A DNA stretch of 52,618 nt from a virus. Location of the stretch: the IMG/VR virus record IMGVR_UViG_3300005527_000074, positions 1 to 52,618 of that record. One strand, given 5' to 3'. Both the position numbers and the translations under genes were made by a program. Below, piece after piece: positions 15,727 to 22,896 of this stretch; the first letter of the stretch is position 1; each line of letters opens with the position of its first letter. Below the pieces are notes generated by a model. The model was not told where the DNA came from. It did no database searches and saw only the letters and a list, made by a program, of their open reading frames with translations.

Positions 15727-18700
15727 ATGGCTCTAGTATCTCCAGGCGTAGAAGTAACAGTAATTGACGAGAGTCAATACATTCCTTCAGCTGTTAACAC
15801 AGTCCCGTATTTTGTAATTGCCACTGCTCAGAACAAAGTTTCTGGCGACGGTATTACTGTTGCTGCCGGCACCACCGCAGCCAACGCCAACAAAACATAT
15901 CTAATCACCAGTCAACGAGACTTGGTTGCCACATTTGGCGTACCATTCTTTTACAACACCACAACTGGTACACCAATCAATGGTTACGAGCTTAACGAAT
16001 ACGGTTTGTTGGCTGCATACTCAGCATTGGGTGTTACAAATCGTTGCTATGTTCAACGTGCTGACATTGATTTGACCGAACTCACCGCCAGTTTGAGTCG
16101 TCCTACTGGTGCTCCAGACGACGGCGCATATTGGATAGACACTAGTGTTTCTCAATGGGGACTGCAAGAGTGGAATCAAACTACCGGAACTTTCACTGTT
16201 AAAACACCATTGGTATTGACCAGTGCTGACGACATGACTGATTGGGACGGTGGTGATTTTACTCCAATACCAAGTCTTGGTAACATCGGCGATTATGCCA
16301 TTACTATTCCCCCATACAATCCAGCTTCTTTAACACCTGATGATTACACTCACATCAATGGTTACTATAAAAATAGTGGAAACATTTGGGTATTGTTGGG
16401 CGACGAACCCTGGCAACAATCTTGGCCCACTATTACCGGTACCAATGCACCGTCTACCGCTAGCTTGAATGCTATTGCTGGTGCTCAAATGACCATTAAT
16501 GATTCGGTTGTTACATTGCCTGCAGGTGGTGTATCAGCATTGGCATCAGCCATTAATGCTGCGGCCATTACTGGTATTACCGCAGCTGCCGTAGGCGGCA
16601 AACTGACAATCTATGCTGACCGTAATGCTACAAATGACGGTTCCTCACTGACTTACCCCATGGGCGTGGCCAGCATTGAGCCTTCTGGTGCACAAGGCGG
16701 CGCATTGTTTACTGCATTGGGATTGACATCTGGTGAATATTCAGCACCACTATTTTTATCTGCTTACAGTTATCAAGTTCCAAACTGGCGCACAACTGGA
16801 CCAAATGGCGGTTCCCCAACTGGCTCTGTATGGAATAACGAAAGCGCCGCCAACAATGGTGTTAATATTGTGGTTAAGCGATACAGTGCTACATTGGCTG
16901 ATTGGATCACACAAGATTGTCCAGTTTTTGCAAACGATGCTACAGCAAACTATATCCTTGATCCCAGTGGTGGTGGTAAAAATATTCCTGAAGGCACAAT
17001 CATTGCCCAATCCAGTGCACAATTTTACTTAACTACTCCAGTTGATAACTTCAGTTATGTAATTTTGCAACGTGCAGCTTTTGGTGCCACCATAGTTACA
17101 GGCACTGAACAAAGTCCAACGTTTACTAGTGGCAACTCATTTAGCATTTTTGCATCTGAACCTGGGTCAACCACACTCAGCGGCACATCTGGTAATGCAG
17201 TATTAGCCGGTACAACTCCAGCTGCCTTCTGCGCAGCAGTTAGTGCAGCCAATGTGCCATATGTTTCAGCATCAGTCAACAGTGCTGGTAACATTGTGAT
17301 CACACACAGTCAAGGCGGCAGTATTCTCTTGCAGAACGTTTTGGGAACACCAGTGACCTCAGCTGGCTTCACAGATGCAACACCTTTCTGCAGACCACCC
17401 AGCGGCACTACAAATGGTATTGTTCTCAGTAACTGGGTAACACAACCTGACTTTGAATACACTGCCAGCGACACAGCACCAGATCAAGATCCTGCTGATG
17501 GCCGTTTGTGGTATTACAGTTCAGTAGACGACTGTGACATCATGATCAATACTAGTTCTGGTTGGAGAGGTTACCAAAACGTCACCAATGATGTACGAGG
17601 ATTTGATCTAAGTCTCACCAACGCCAGCGGACCTATCGTGGCACCCACAGCGCCTGCCAGTCAAAACAACTCAGCTCAAAGCGCATTGGTATATGGTGAT
17701 TTGTGGATTGACTCAAGTGATTTAGAAAACTATCCTGTAATATATCGTTGGGAATCAGTTGATAACACAGATCAGTGGGTGTTGGTAGACACTACTGACC
17801 AAGTTACAGAAAATGGTGTGTTGTTTGCTGACGCACGTTGGGCTCCTAACGGAACAACTGACCCCATTGCTGATCCAATCCCAACCATTGTGAGCTTGTT
17901 GACTTCTAACTATTTGGATCTTGACGCTCCTGACTACACATTGTATCCACAAGGTATGCTGTTGTGGAATACTCGTCGCAATGGCTACAATGTCAAGAGT
18001 TTCCAAGTCAATTACTTTAACTCAACAACTTTCCCCGATGACACATTGCCCAGCGTCAAGAACACATGGCTCACTGCCAGTGGCAACAAAGACAATGGTA
18101 GCATGTACTCAGGCCGTCAAGCTCAGCGCAAGATGGTGGTAGCAGCCATGAAGAGTGGCATTGATACCAGCATTGCAGCTCGCGAAGAGCAAAATGGCTT
18201 TAACTTGGTTTCAACTCCTGCTTACCCAGAGTTGATTCCCAACATGATTGCTCTCAGCAATGAGCGTGGTAACACCTTGTTTGTAATTGGTGATACACCA
18301 ATGCGTCTTGGTGCTGACGGCAACAGCTTGGTTGAGTGGGCTACAAACAACAATGGTCTTGGTACAGCAACAGAAGATGGTCAAGTGGCAACCAGCAACT
18401 ACGCTGCAACATTCTATCCCAGCTGCCAGACTTCAGACCTCAGTGGCAACACAGTGGTAGCTCCTCCAAGTCACATGATGGTGCGCACAATCCTGCGCAG
18501 TGATGCAGTGAGTTATCCATGGTTGGCACCTGCTGGCACACGTCGCGGTGTAGTAGACAACGCTATAGCTATTGGATACATTGATTCTGCAACTGGTGAA
18601 TTCCAGTCATTGAGCGTGGGCCAAGCTGTGCGTGACATCTTGTACGAGCGTAATGTAAACCCAATTACCTTTATTCCGGGTGTGGGTATTACCAACTTTG

Positions 18701-19062
18701 GTAACAAAACATCGACCACAACTACCACAGCACTGGATCGTATCAACGTTGCACGCTTGGTTGCATTCTTGCGTGGCAGACTAGAAGAAATTGGTAAATT
18801 GTTCTTGTTTGAACCCAATGATCAAATCACACGTAATGAAATCACCAACACTGTTGACAGTTTGATGATTGACTTGATTGCTAAACGAGCAATCTATGAC
18901 TACTTGGTTGTTTGCGATTTGAGCAATAACACACCAGCACGTATTGATCGCAACGAGCTTTGGGTTGACATTGCTATTGAGCCAGTGAAAGCTGTGGAGT
19001 TTATCTACATTCCATTGCGTATTAAGAATACTGGTGAAATCTCTGGCGGAGCAGCCGGCTAA
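15727..19062 (+). CDS. 18: Tail sheath protein gp18 (very long form)
   Basis: The N-terminus MALVSPGVEVTVIDES and the C-terminal third (RTILRSDAVSYPWLAPAGTR, INVARLVAFLRGRLEE, DNAIAIGYIDSATGEFQSL) are typical of contractile tail sheath proteins. At 1111 aa it is far longer than T4 gp18 (659 aa). The extra material lies between about residues 125 and 720 and is Gly/Ser/Thr/Asn-rich. It includes a segment near residues 245-310 (AQMTINDSVVTLPAGG, ASAINAAAITGITAAAVGG, KLTIYADRN) that looks like a flagellin or hook 'IN-motif' type domain. The gene has its own late promoter and is closed by the terminator at 19063-19092. Confidence 0.92.
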   Translation: MALVSPGVEVTVIDESQYIPSAVNTVPYFVIATAQNKVSGDGITVAAGTTAANANKTYLITSQRDLVATFGVPFFYNTTTGTPINGYELNEYGLLAAYSALGVTNRCYVQRADIDLTELTASLSRPTGAPDDGAYWIDTSVSQWGLQEWNQTTGTFTVKTPLVLTSADDMTDWDGGDFTPIPSLGNIGDYAITIPPYNPASLTPDDYTHINGYYKNSGNIWVLLGDEPWQQSWPTITGTNAPSTASLNAIAGAQMTINDSVVTLPAGGVSALASAINAAAITGITAAAVGGKLTIYADRNATNDGSSLTYPMGVASIEPSGAQGGALFTALGLTSGEYSAPLFLSAYSYQVPNWRTTGPNGGSPTGSVWNNESAANNGVNIVVKRYSATLADWITQDCPVFANDATANYILDPSGGGKNIPEGTIIAQSSAQFYLTTPVDNFSYVILQRAAFGATIVTGTEQSPTFTSGNSFSIFASEPGSTTLSGTSGNAVLAGTTPAAFCAAVSAANVPYVSASVNSAGNIVITHSQGGSILLQNVLGTPVTSAGFTDATPFCRPPSGTTNGIVLSNWVTQPDFEYTASDTAPDQDPADGRLWYYSSVDDCDIMINTSSGWRGYQNVTNDVRGFDLSLTNASGPIVAPTAPASQNNSAQSALVYGDLWIDSSDLENYPVIYRWESVDNTDQWVLVDTTDQVTENGVLFADARWAPNGTTDPIADPIPTIVSLLTSNYLDLDAPDYTLYPQGMLLWNTRRNGYNVKSFQVNYFNSTTFPDDTLPSVKNTWLTASGNKDNGSMYSGRQAQRKMVVAAMKSGIDTSIAAREEQNGFNLVSTPAYPELIPNMIALSNERGNTLFVIGDTPMRLGADGNSLVEWATNNNGLGTATEDGQVATSNYAATFYPSCQTSDLSGNTVVAPPSHMMVRTILRSDAVSYPWLAPAGTRRGVVDNAIAIGYIDSATGEFQSLSVGQAVRDILYERNVNPITFIPGVGITNFGNKTSTTTTTALDRINVARLVAFLRGRLEEIGKLFLFEPNDQITRNEITNTVDSLMIDLIAKRAIYDYLVVCDLSNNTPARIDRNELWVDIAIEPVKAVEFIYIPLRIKNTGEISGGAAG

Positions 19063-19092
19063 AAAAGGGTGGCTCAACCGGGCCATCTTTTT
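19063..19092 (+). terminator. Intrinsic terminator after gene 18
   Basis: AAAGGGTGGC pairs, with G-U wobbles, with GCCATCTTT around an 8-nt loop and runs into a T tract. It sits directly behind the gp18 stop codon, separating the very abundant sheath message from tube gene 19. Confidence 0.7.
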
Positions 19093-19093
19093 A

Positions 19094-19101
19094 GGTAAAT
19101 A
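19094..19101 (+). promoter_or_regulatory. Late-type promoter before gene 19
   Basis: GGTAAATA lies just after the terminator, 19 nt upstream of the gp19 ATG. The leader carries ATAGGAGATA as a good ribosome binding site. The octamer deviates at the first two positions. Confidence 0.5.
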
Positions 19102-19120
19102 AACATATAGGAGATAACAA

Positions 19121-19771
19121 ATGGCAAGTGCATCACTAAACAAAATGACAGTACCCTTGGCGAGCGACCAGAGCGCGACCTCGCAAGGCCTGTTGATGCC
19201 CAAACTCAAATATCGCTTTAGAGTGATGTTTGAAAACTTGGGAATTTCAAAGCCCACTACAGAAATGACCAAGCAGGTAATCAGTTTTACTCGACCCAAC
19301 TTGAGTTTTGAAGAAATTTCTGTGCCTGTGTACAACAGCACAGTGAAACTGGCTGGCAAGCCCACATGGGCAGATGCCACCTGTGAAATTCGCGATGATG
19401 CCAGCGGCAAAGTTGCTAGTTTGGTTGGCGAACAGTTGCAAAAGCAAATGGACTTTTTGGAAATGGCTTCAGCTGCTTCTGGTATTGACTACAAGTTCTT
19501 GACCAAAGTTGAAGTACTTGACGGCGGCAACGGCGCAGTGGCCCCTATAGTTTTGGAGACCTGGGAACTGTATGGATGCTACCTCAAGAGTGCTGATTAC
19601 GGCGCATTGAACTATGGTGAAAGTGCACCAGTCACAATTAACTTGACCATTGCTTATGACAATGCAAGCCAAGTTCCAAGTGCTACTGGACAAGCTACTG
19701 GCGTGGGCATTGCTATTGCCAACGCTTTGAGAACTGCTTCAGGTACTGTGACCGGCGCTGGCCAAAGCTAA
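19121..19771 (+). CDS. 19: Tail tube protein gp19
   Basis: A 216-aa protein of the T4 gp19 family. It has LMPKLKYRFRVMFENLG near residue 27, a TKQVISFTRPNLSFEEISV strand, VLETWELYGCYLKSADYG and a final INLTIAYDNASQ strand, all hallmarks of the tube fold. It stacks as hexameric rings inside the sheath and is the DNA conduit. Length is close to T4 gp19 (163 aa) plus short tails. Placement directly after gp18 is the conserved T4 order. Confidence 0.9.
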   Translation: MASASLNKMTVPLASDQSATSQGLLMPKLKYRFRVMFENLGISKPTTEMTKQVISFTRPNLSFEEISVPVYNSTVKLAGKPTWADATCEIRDDASGKVASLVGEQLQKQMDFLEMASAASGIDYKFLTKVEVLDGGNGAVAPIVLETWELYGCYLKSADYGALNYGESAPVTINLTIAYDNASQVPSATGQATGVGIAIANALRTASGTVTGAGQS

Positions 19772-19783
19772 TAAGGATAACTT

Positions 19784-20977
19784 ATGGCCAACGGTGGCGG
19801 CCCATTTGGTATTGGCAACCAGATACTCAAGGGCTTTATTGGCAATGATACCTTGCGTGATTACACTCACGCAAGTAAAACTTTTACCAGCAACAGTTAT
19901 GAACTCAAGCCTAGGTACAAGTTTTTATATCATGTCAGCTTTACTATCAACACCAATGAAATTCCTTATCTCCGTGGGGTGTTTGGTAATAATGAAAGTG
20001 CTAAATTAAGTCTATTGGTCAAAACCATAGACCTTCCAAAGTTTCAAATTGCAACGGAAACACTTAACCAGTACAACCGCAAACGCATTATTCAGAAGAA
20101 AATTGATTACCAACCTGTGAACCTGGTGTTCCATGATGATGGCGGCGACAATGCCCGACGTCTTTGGTACTACTACTATTCCTACTACTACAAAGATCCC
20201 ACACAACAATACTTGGCGCCAAACAACACCAACGGCAGTGTGGGTGCTAGTCAAAACCGCCAGGCTGGATTTGGATACAACACTAGAGATATCTACAGTG
20301 ATGTGATGCAAGTCAAGGACTGGGGTTACAGTGGCGAGGCCTGGCAAGATGGTACCCCGGGTGCTGGTGCAAACAACACCGGCGGCAAGCCTCCATTTTT
20401 TAGTGACATTAGAATATATGGTCTTGACCAACGCAAGTTTGCAGAGTATGTGTTGATCAATCCAGTCATACAGTCTTGGAGCCATGATACCTATGATTAC
20501 TCACAAGGTGGTGGCACCATGCAACACTCTGTGACCATTGCTTACGAAACTGTGAAGTATTACTCAGGTGCAGTGGGAGCATCTAGACCTGACACCAACG
20601 TTGAAGGATTTGCAGATCCATCACATTACGACACCACATTGAGTCCTATTTCAAGACCAGGTGGCAACTCAACTATTTTTGGCCAAGGCGGCTTGCTGGA
20701 GGCTGGTGTTGGTATTTTGGGTGATTTGCAAAGTGGCGGCCCTGGCGGTTTAATTGGTGCAGCGCAAAAGGCCATGAGAGTGGCCAACACATTCAAAGGC
20801 AAAAATCTTGCCAGCCTGGCCAAGAACGAAGCTTTGTCTTTGGGCGTTAACCAAATTATACAAGCCATACCTGGCGCCACTAGGCAAGTTATGAATCGAG
20901 CTGGTGGTGTGTTTATACCCACGCCACAGAAAACTCCGCAATCAGCATCGCCTCCGTTTAATCCTAACGAACCATGA
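19784..20977 (+). CDS. Tube-fold tail/baseplate protein (gp54/gp48-like)
   Basis: A 397-aa protein 12 nt after gp19. It shares the tube-fold layout: ELKPRYKFLYHVSFTINTNE, KTIDLPKFQIATETLNQYNR, then a YQPVNLVFHDDGGDN strand and a VLINPVIQSWSHDTYDYS to HSVTIAYETVKYYSG terminal strand. This resembles the way T4 gp48 and gp54 (tube initiator proteins) relate to gp19. The Gly/Pro-rich C-terminal ~130 residues are probably flexible. Tube initiation or a second tube component is inferred from fold similarity and position; a specific T4 name is not secure. Confidence 0.6.
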   Translation: MANGGGPFGIGNQILKGFIGNDTLRDYTHASKTFTSNSYELKPRYKFLYHVSFTINTNEIPYLRGVFGNNESAKLSLLVKTIDLPKFQIATETLNQYNRKRIIQKKIDYQPVNLVFHDDGGDNARRLWYYYYSYYYKDPTQQYLAPNNTNGSVGASQNRQAGFGYNTRDIYSDVMQVKDWGYSGEAWQDGTPGAGANNTGGKPPFFSDIRIYGLDQRKFAEYVLINPVIQSWSHDTYDYSQGGGTMQHSVTIAYETVKYYSGAVGASRPDTNVEGFADPSHYDTTLSPISRPGGNSTIFGQGGLLEAGVGILGDLQSGGPGGLIGAAQKAMRVANTFKGKNLASLAKNEALSLGVNQIIQAIPGATRQVMNRAGGVFIPTPQKTPQSASPPFNPNEP

Positions 20978-21333
20978 GCACAGTAAACTACGCTAATACA
21001 AACATTGATCAAACTGTGAGAATTTTTGATCAATTCTATGAATATGATGTCAATGTACCTGCAGCCGAGTATGACATTGTAAACAGTTATTTCCGCAGTG
21101 TGATGACCACCACACAAGCAGCTGGCAACTTTACTGTGAGTTTGTTTAGAGTTGCTGAAGACACTGGAATACCTCCACTGTCTTTACTGAAAGAGTTCCA
21201 AGGTACTTCAGGGCTAAACTTAAACGTCAAGTTGGCTTACTATCTAAATCAAATTCGCAGTAGAGCCACATTGTTGGGAGTGGGCATATCAGTCACACCC
21301 AATGCCTATGCTGCTAGAAACATATTGCAATGA
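20974..21333 (+). CDS. Conserved small T4-like phage protein
   Basis: A 119-aa protein coupled to its upstream neighbour by an ATGA overlap. It reads IFDQFYEYDVNVPAAEYDIV, FTVSLFRVAEDTGIPPLSLL, LNVKLAYYLNQIRSRATLLG and ends AARNILQ. I recognise this pattern from aquatic T4-like phages, where it lies in the tail or head assembly region and has no assigned role. It is helical with no membrane segment. It is probably a structural or assembly protein. Confidence 0.65.
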   Translation: MSTVNYANTNIDQTVRIFDQFYEYDVNVPAAEYDIVNSYFRSVMTTTQAAGNFTVSLFRVAEDTGIPPLSLLKEFQGTSGLNLNVKLAYYLNQIRSRATLLGVGISVTPNAYAARNILQ

Positions 21334-21761
21334 GCAAATGGGCACAGGGTTTTTATCAAATCATTAACTCAGAAAAGTACGTAGGCAACGGCGTACCCCG
21401 TTATCGCTCAGGGTGGGAACACAGCTTCATGCGTTTTTGCGATACCAATGACCACATTTTGCAGTGGGCCAGCGAAGCAGTACAAATACCCTACAGACAT
21501 CCACTAACTGGCAAGCAAACAATTTACGTGCCAGACTTTCTCATTACCTATCGCACTCGGGGCAACACAGTCAAAGCAGAGTTGATTGAAATCAAGCCCA
21601 AAAAACAAAGTGTGTTGGAAAGCAAAATGAACAGCCGAGATCGAGCTGTGGTTGCCATCAACTATGCCAAATGGGACGCTGCCATGAAGTGGTGTCGCCG
21701 TCAAGGACTCACATTCAGAGTCATAACCGAAAACGATATGTTTCACAATGGCCGTGCGTAA
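21330..21761 (+). CDS. 4: Head completion protein gp4
   Basis: A 143-aa protein overlapping its neighbour by 4 nt. It parallels T4 gp4 throughout: YRSGWEHSFMRFCDTND (T4 YRSNWEKFFFEWLDKNP), ILQWASEAVQIPYRHP, IYVPDFLITYRTRG, an LIEIKPKKQ strand (T4 FIEIKPKKE) and a C-terminal KWDAAMKWCRRQGLTFRVIT. The E...D...EIK arrangement is nuclease-like. In T4, gp4 (also called 50 or 65) acts late in head completion so that tails can attach to filled heads. Confidence 0.9.
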   Translation: MSKWAQGFYQIINSEKYVGNGVPRYRSGWEHSFMRFCDTNDHILQWASEAVQIPYRHPLTGKQTIYVPDFLITYRTRGNTVKAELIEIKPKKQSVLESKMNSRDRAVVAINYAKWDAAMKWCRRQGLTFRVITENDMFHNGRA

Positions 21762-21764
21762 TAC

Positions 21765-21772
21765 CATAAATA
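21765..21772 (+). promoter_or_regulatory. Late-type promoter inside a perfect inverted repeat
   Basis: CATAAATA lies 4 nt before the gene 16 ATG. The surrounding ACCA-TAAATA-TGGT (21763-21776) is perfectly self-complementary with the TAAATA as loop and abuts the ATG. Confidence 0.65.
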
Positions 21773-21776
21773 TGGT

Positions 21777-22262
21777 ATGACCCGCAAACTAGAAGAGCTG
21801 TTTGACTTACCTCCAACTGAACAAGAAATAGATGCTGCTGTGCCTGAATTGGCCAGCAACAGAGATACCATTGTGGCCCTTGATCAAGCCATAGACAAAA
21901 TTGATTCAGCACTGCCTGCTGTGCGTGGCCTAGACGCCACTGACTCAGAAATGGATGAACTAGCTGACTTGGCCAAAGGCAGCTACAAGGATCTCATGGA
22001 TCTTGGCATGCAGGTAGACAGCAGATTTGCTAGCGAAATATTTGGCGTGGCATCAAACATGCTAGGGCATGCAATTACAGCCAAAACAGCCAAGTTAGAC
22101 AAAAAACTCAAGATGATTGATCTACAACTGAAAAAAGCCAGGCTAGATCAATCACAACCTGATGAAAAACCCACACAGCCTGGCACAGGACATGTGTTGA
22201 GTCGTAACGAACTGTTGGAACGTATTATTGGTGCTAACAACCAAAAAGCGCAAAAAGAATAA
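21777..22262 (+). CDS. 16: Terminase small subunit gp16
   Basis: A 161-aa protein with the layout of T4 gp16. An acidic start (MTRKLEELFDLPPTEQEIDA) is followed by a long central helical hairpin (DLAKGSYKDLMDLGMQVDSR, ASEIFGVASNMLGHAITAKT), a charged helix LDKKLKMIDLQLKKAR, and a flexible tail ending in LSRNELLERIIGA. Gp16 forms a ring that presents DNA to gp17. The gene is separated from gp17 by about 10 kb, unlike T4 where 16 and 17 are adjacent. No Shine-Dalgarno sequence is present; a late-type octamer ends 4 nt before the ATG. Confidence 0.75.
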   Translation: MTRKLEELFDLPPTEQEIDAAVPELASNRDTIVALDQAIDKIDSALPAVRGLDATDSEMDELADLAKGSYKDLMDLGMQVDSRFASEIFGVASNMLGHAITAKTAKLDKKLKMIDLQLKKARLDQSQPDEKPTQPGTGHVLSRNELLERIIGANNQKAQKE

Positions 22263-22265
22263 ATA
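22258..22265 (+). promoter_or_regulatory. Late-type promoter before the 202-aa gene
   Basis: AATAAATA overlaps the gp16 stop codon and precedes the ATG at 22283 by 17 nt. CAGGAAC in the leader may serve as ribosome binding site. Confidence 0.5.
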
Positions 22266-22282
22266 TTGAACAGGAACCTGAC

Positions 22283-22891
22283 ATGAAACCATTTGCCAAA
22301 TATCTAGCAGAAAGCGAGCGCACATACGATTATCGTATCAAGATGTGCGGTCGCATTCCAGATGGCCTTGTACGTGAACTCAAACAAAAGTTGAATCAAT
22401 TTGATCCAGCCAAGTTGGGCGATGCCAAGACCACACCCATACAAAAAATTCTCACAGACTTTCCGAACAATCAGAATGATGCTGTGACAATGTTTGATGT
22501 GAGTTTTAAATATCCTGCTATTGAACCGCAGATCAAACAGTTGTTTCAAATGCTAGGTGGTGATCCCAATCTTATCGTCATGCAAACGCAAGCTCATGTT
22601 GATGGCTTGGTTGACGAAGCAGACAAGATTGAATCTGAAAACAAAGACCTGTTAGCAGACACAGACTACCCAGCACCTGATGCTGCTCAGCGAGCACTGA
22701 AAAAAGACTACTCAACTGGTCCGTATGATCATGCTGTGTTGAAAAATGCTTACCGTAGTGATTTTACCATTGCTGGAGAAAAGACTCCCCCTGCTAAAAC
22801 TACAAATGAGATTCCCCAGGGCAACAAGAGCCCCATGACCAACATCAAGCGTCAACCCAAGCCTGCTACCGGCGCCAACCCAAGAGGATAA
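22283..22891 (+). CDS. Putative internal/structural head protein with targeting-like N-terminus
   Basis: A 202-aa protein beginning MKPFAKYLAESERTY. The first ten residues resemble the capsid-targeting sequence of T4 internal proteins (MKTYQEFIAE), and YLAE fits the gp21 protease rule (L/I)xE. A compact domain follows (residues ~15-110, with YDYRIKMCGRIPDGLVRELK and VTMFDVSFKYPAIEPQI). The C-terminal half is polar and Pro/Asn-rich, starting around DNDLLADTDYPAPDA-like sequence. I recognise the family from aquatic T4-like phages without a known role. Its place between terminase and the 714-aa protein supports a virion role. Confidence 0.6.
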   Translation: MKPFAKYLAESERTYDYRIKMCGRIPDGLVRELKQKLNQFDPAKLGDAKTTPIQKILTDFPNNQNDAVTMFDVSFKYPAIEPQIKQLFQMLGGDPNLIVMQTQAHVDGLVDEADKIESENKDLLADTDYPAPDAAQRALKKDYSTGPYDHAVLKNAYRSDFTIAGEKTPPAKTTNEIPQGNKSPMTNIKRQPKPATGANPRG

Positions 22892-22896
22892 TTGAA

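Noticed and set aside
18781-19410. Minus-strand ORF of 209 codons across the gene 18/19 junction
   Set aside because: It is antisense to conserved ends of gp18 and gp19 and to the terminator; no ribosome binding site or family resemblance.
22258-22265. Counting this AATAAATA, and the one at 15695, as a fourth and fifth TAAATA-loop inverted repeat
   Set aside because: Only the AA/TT pairs next to TAAATA match; the stem does not extend, so it is not distinguishable from chance.
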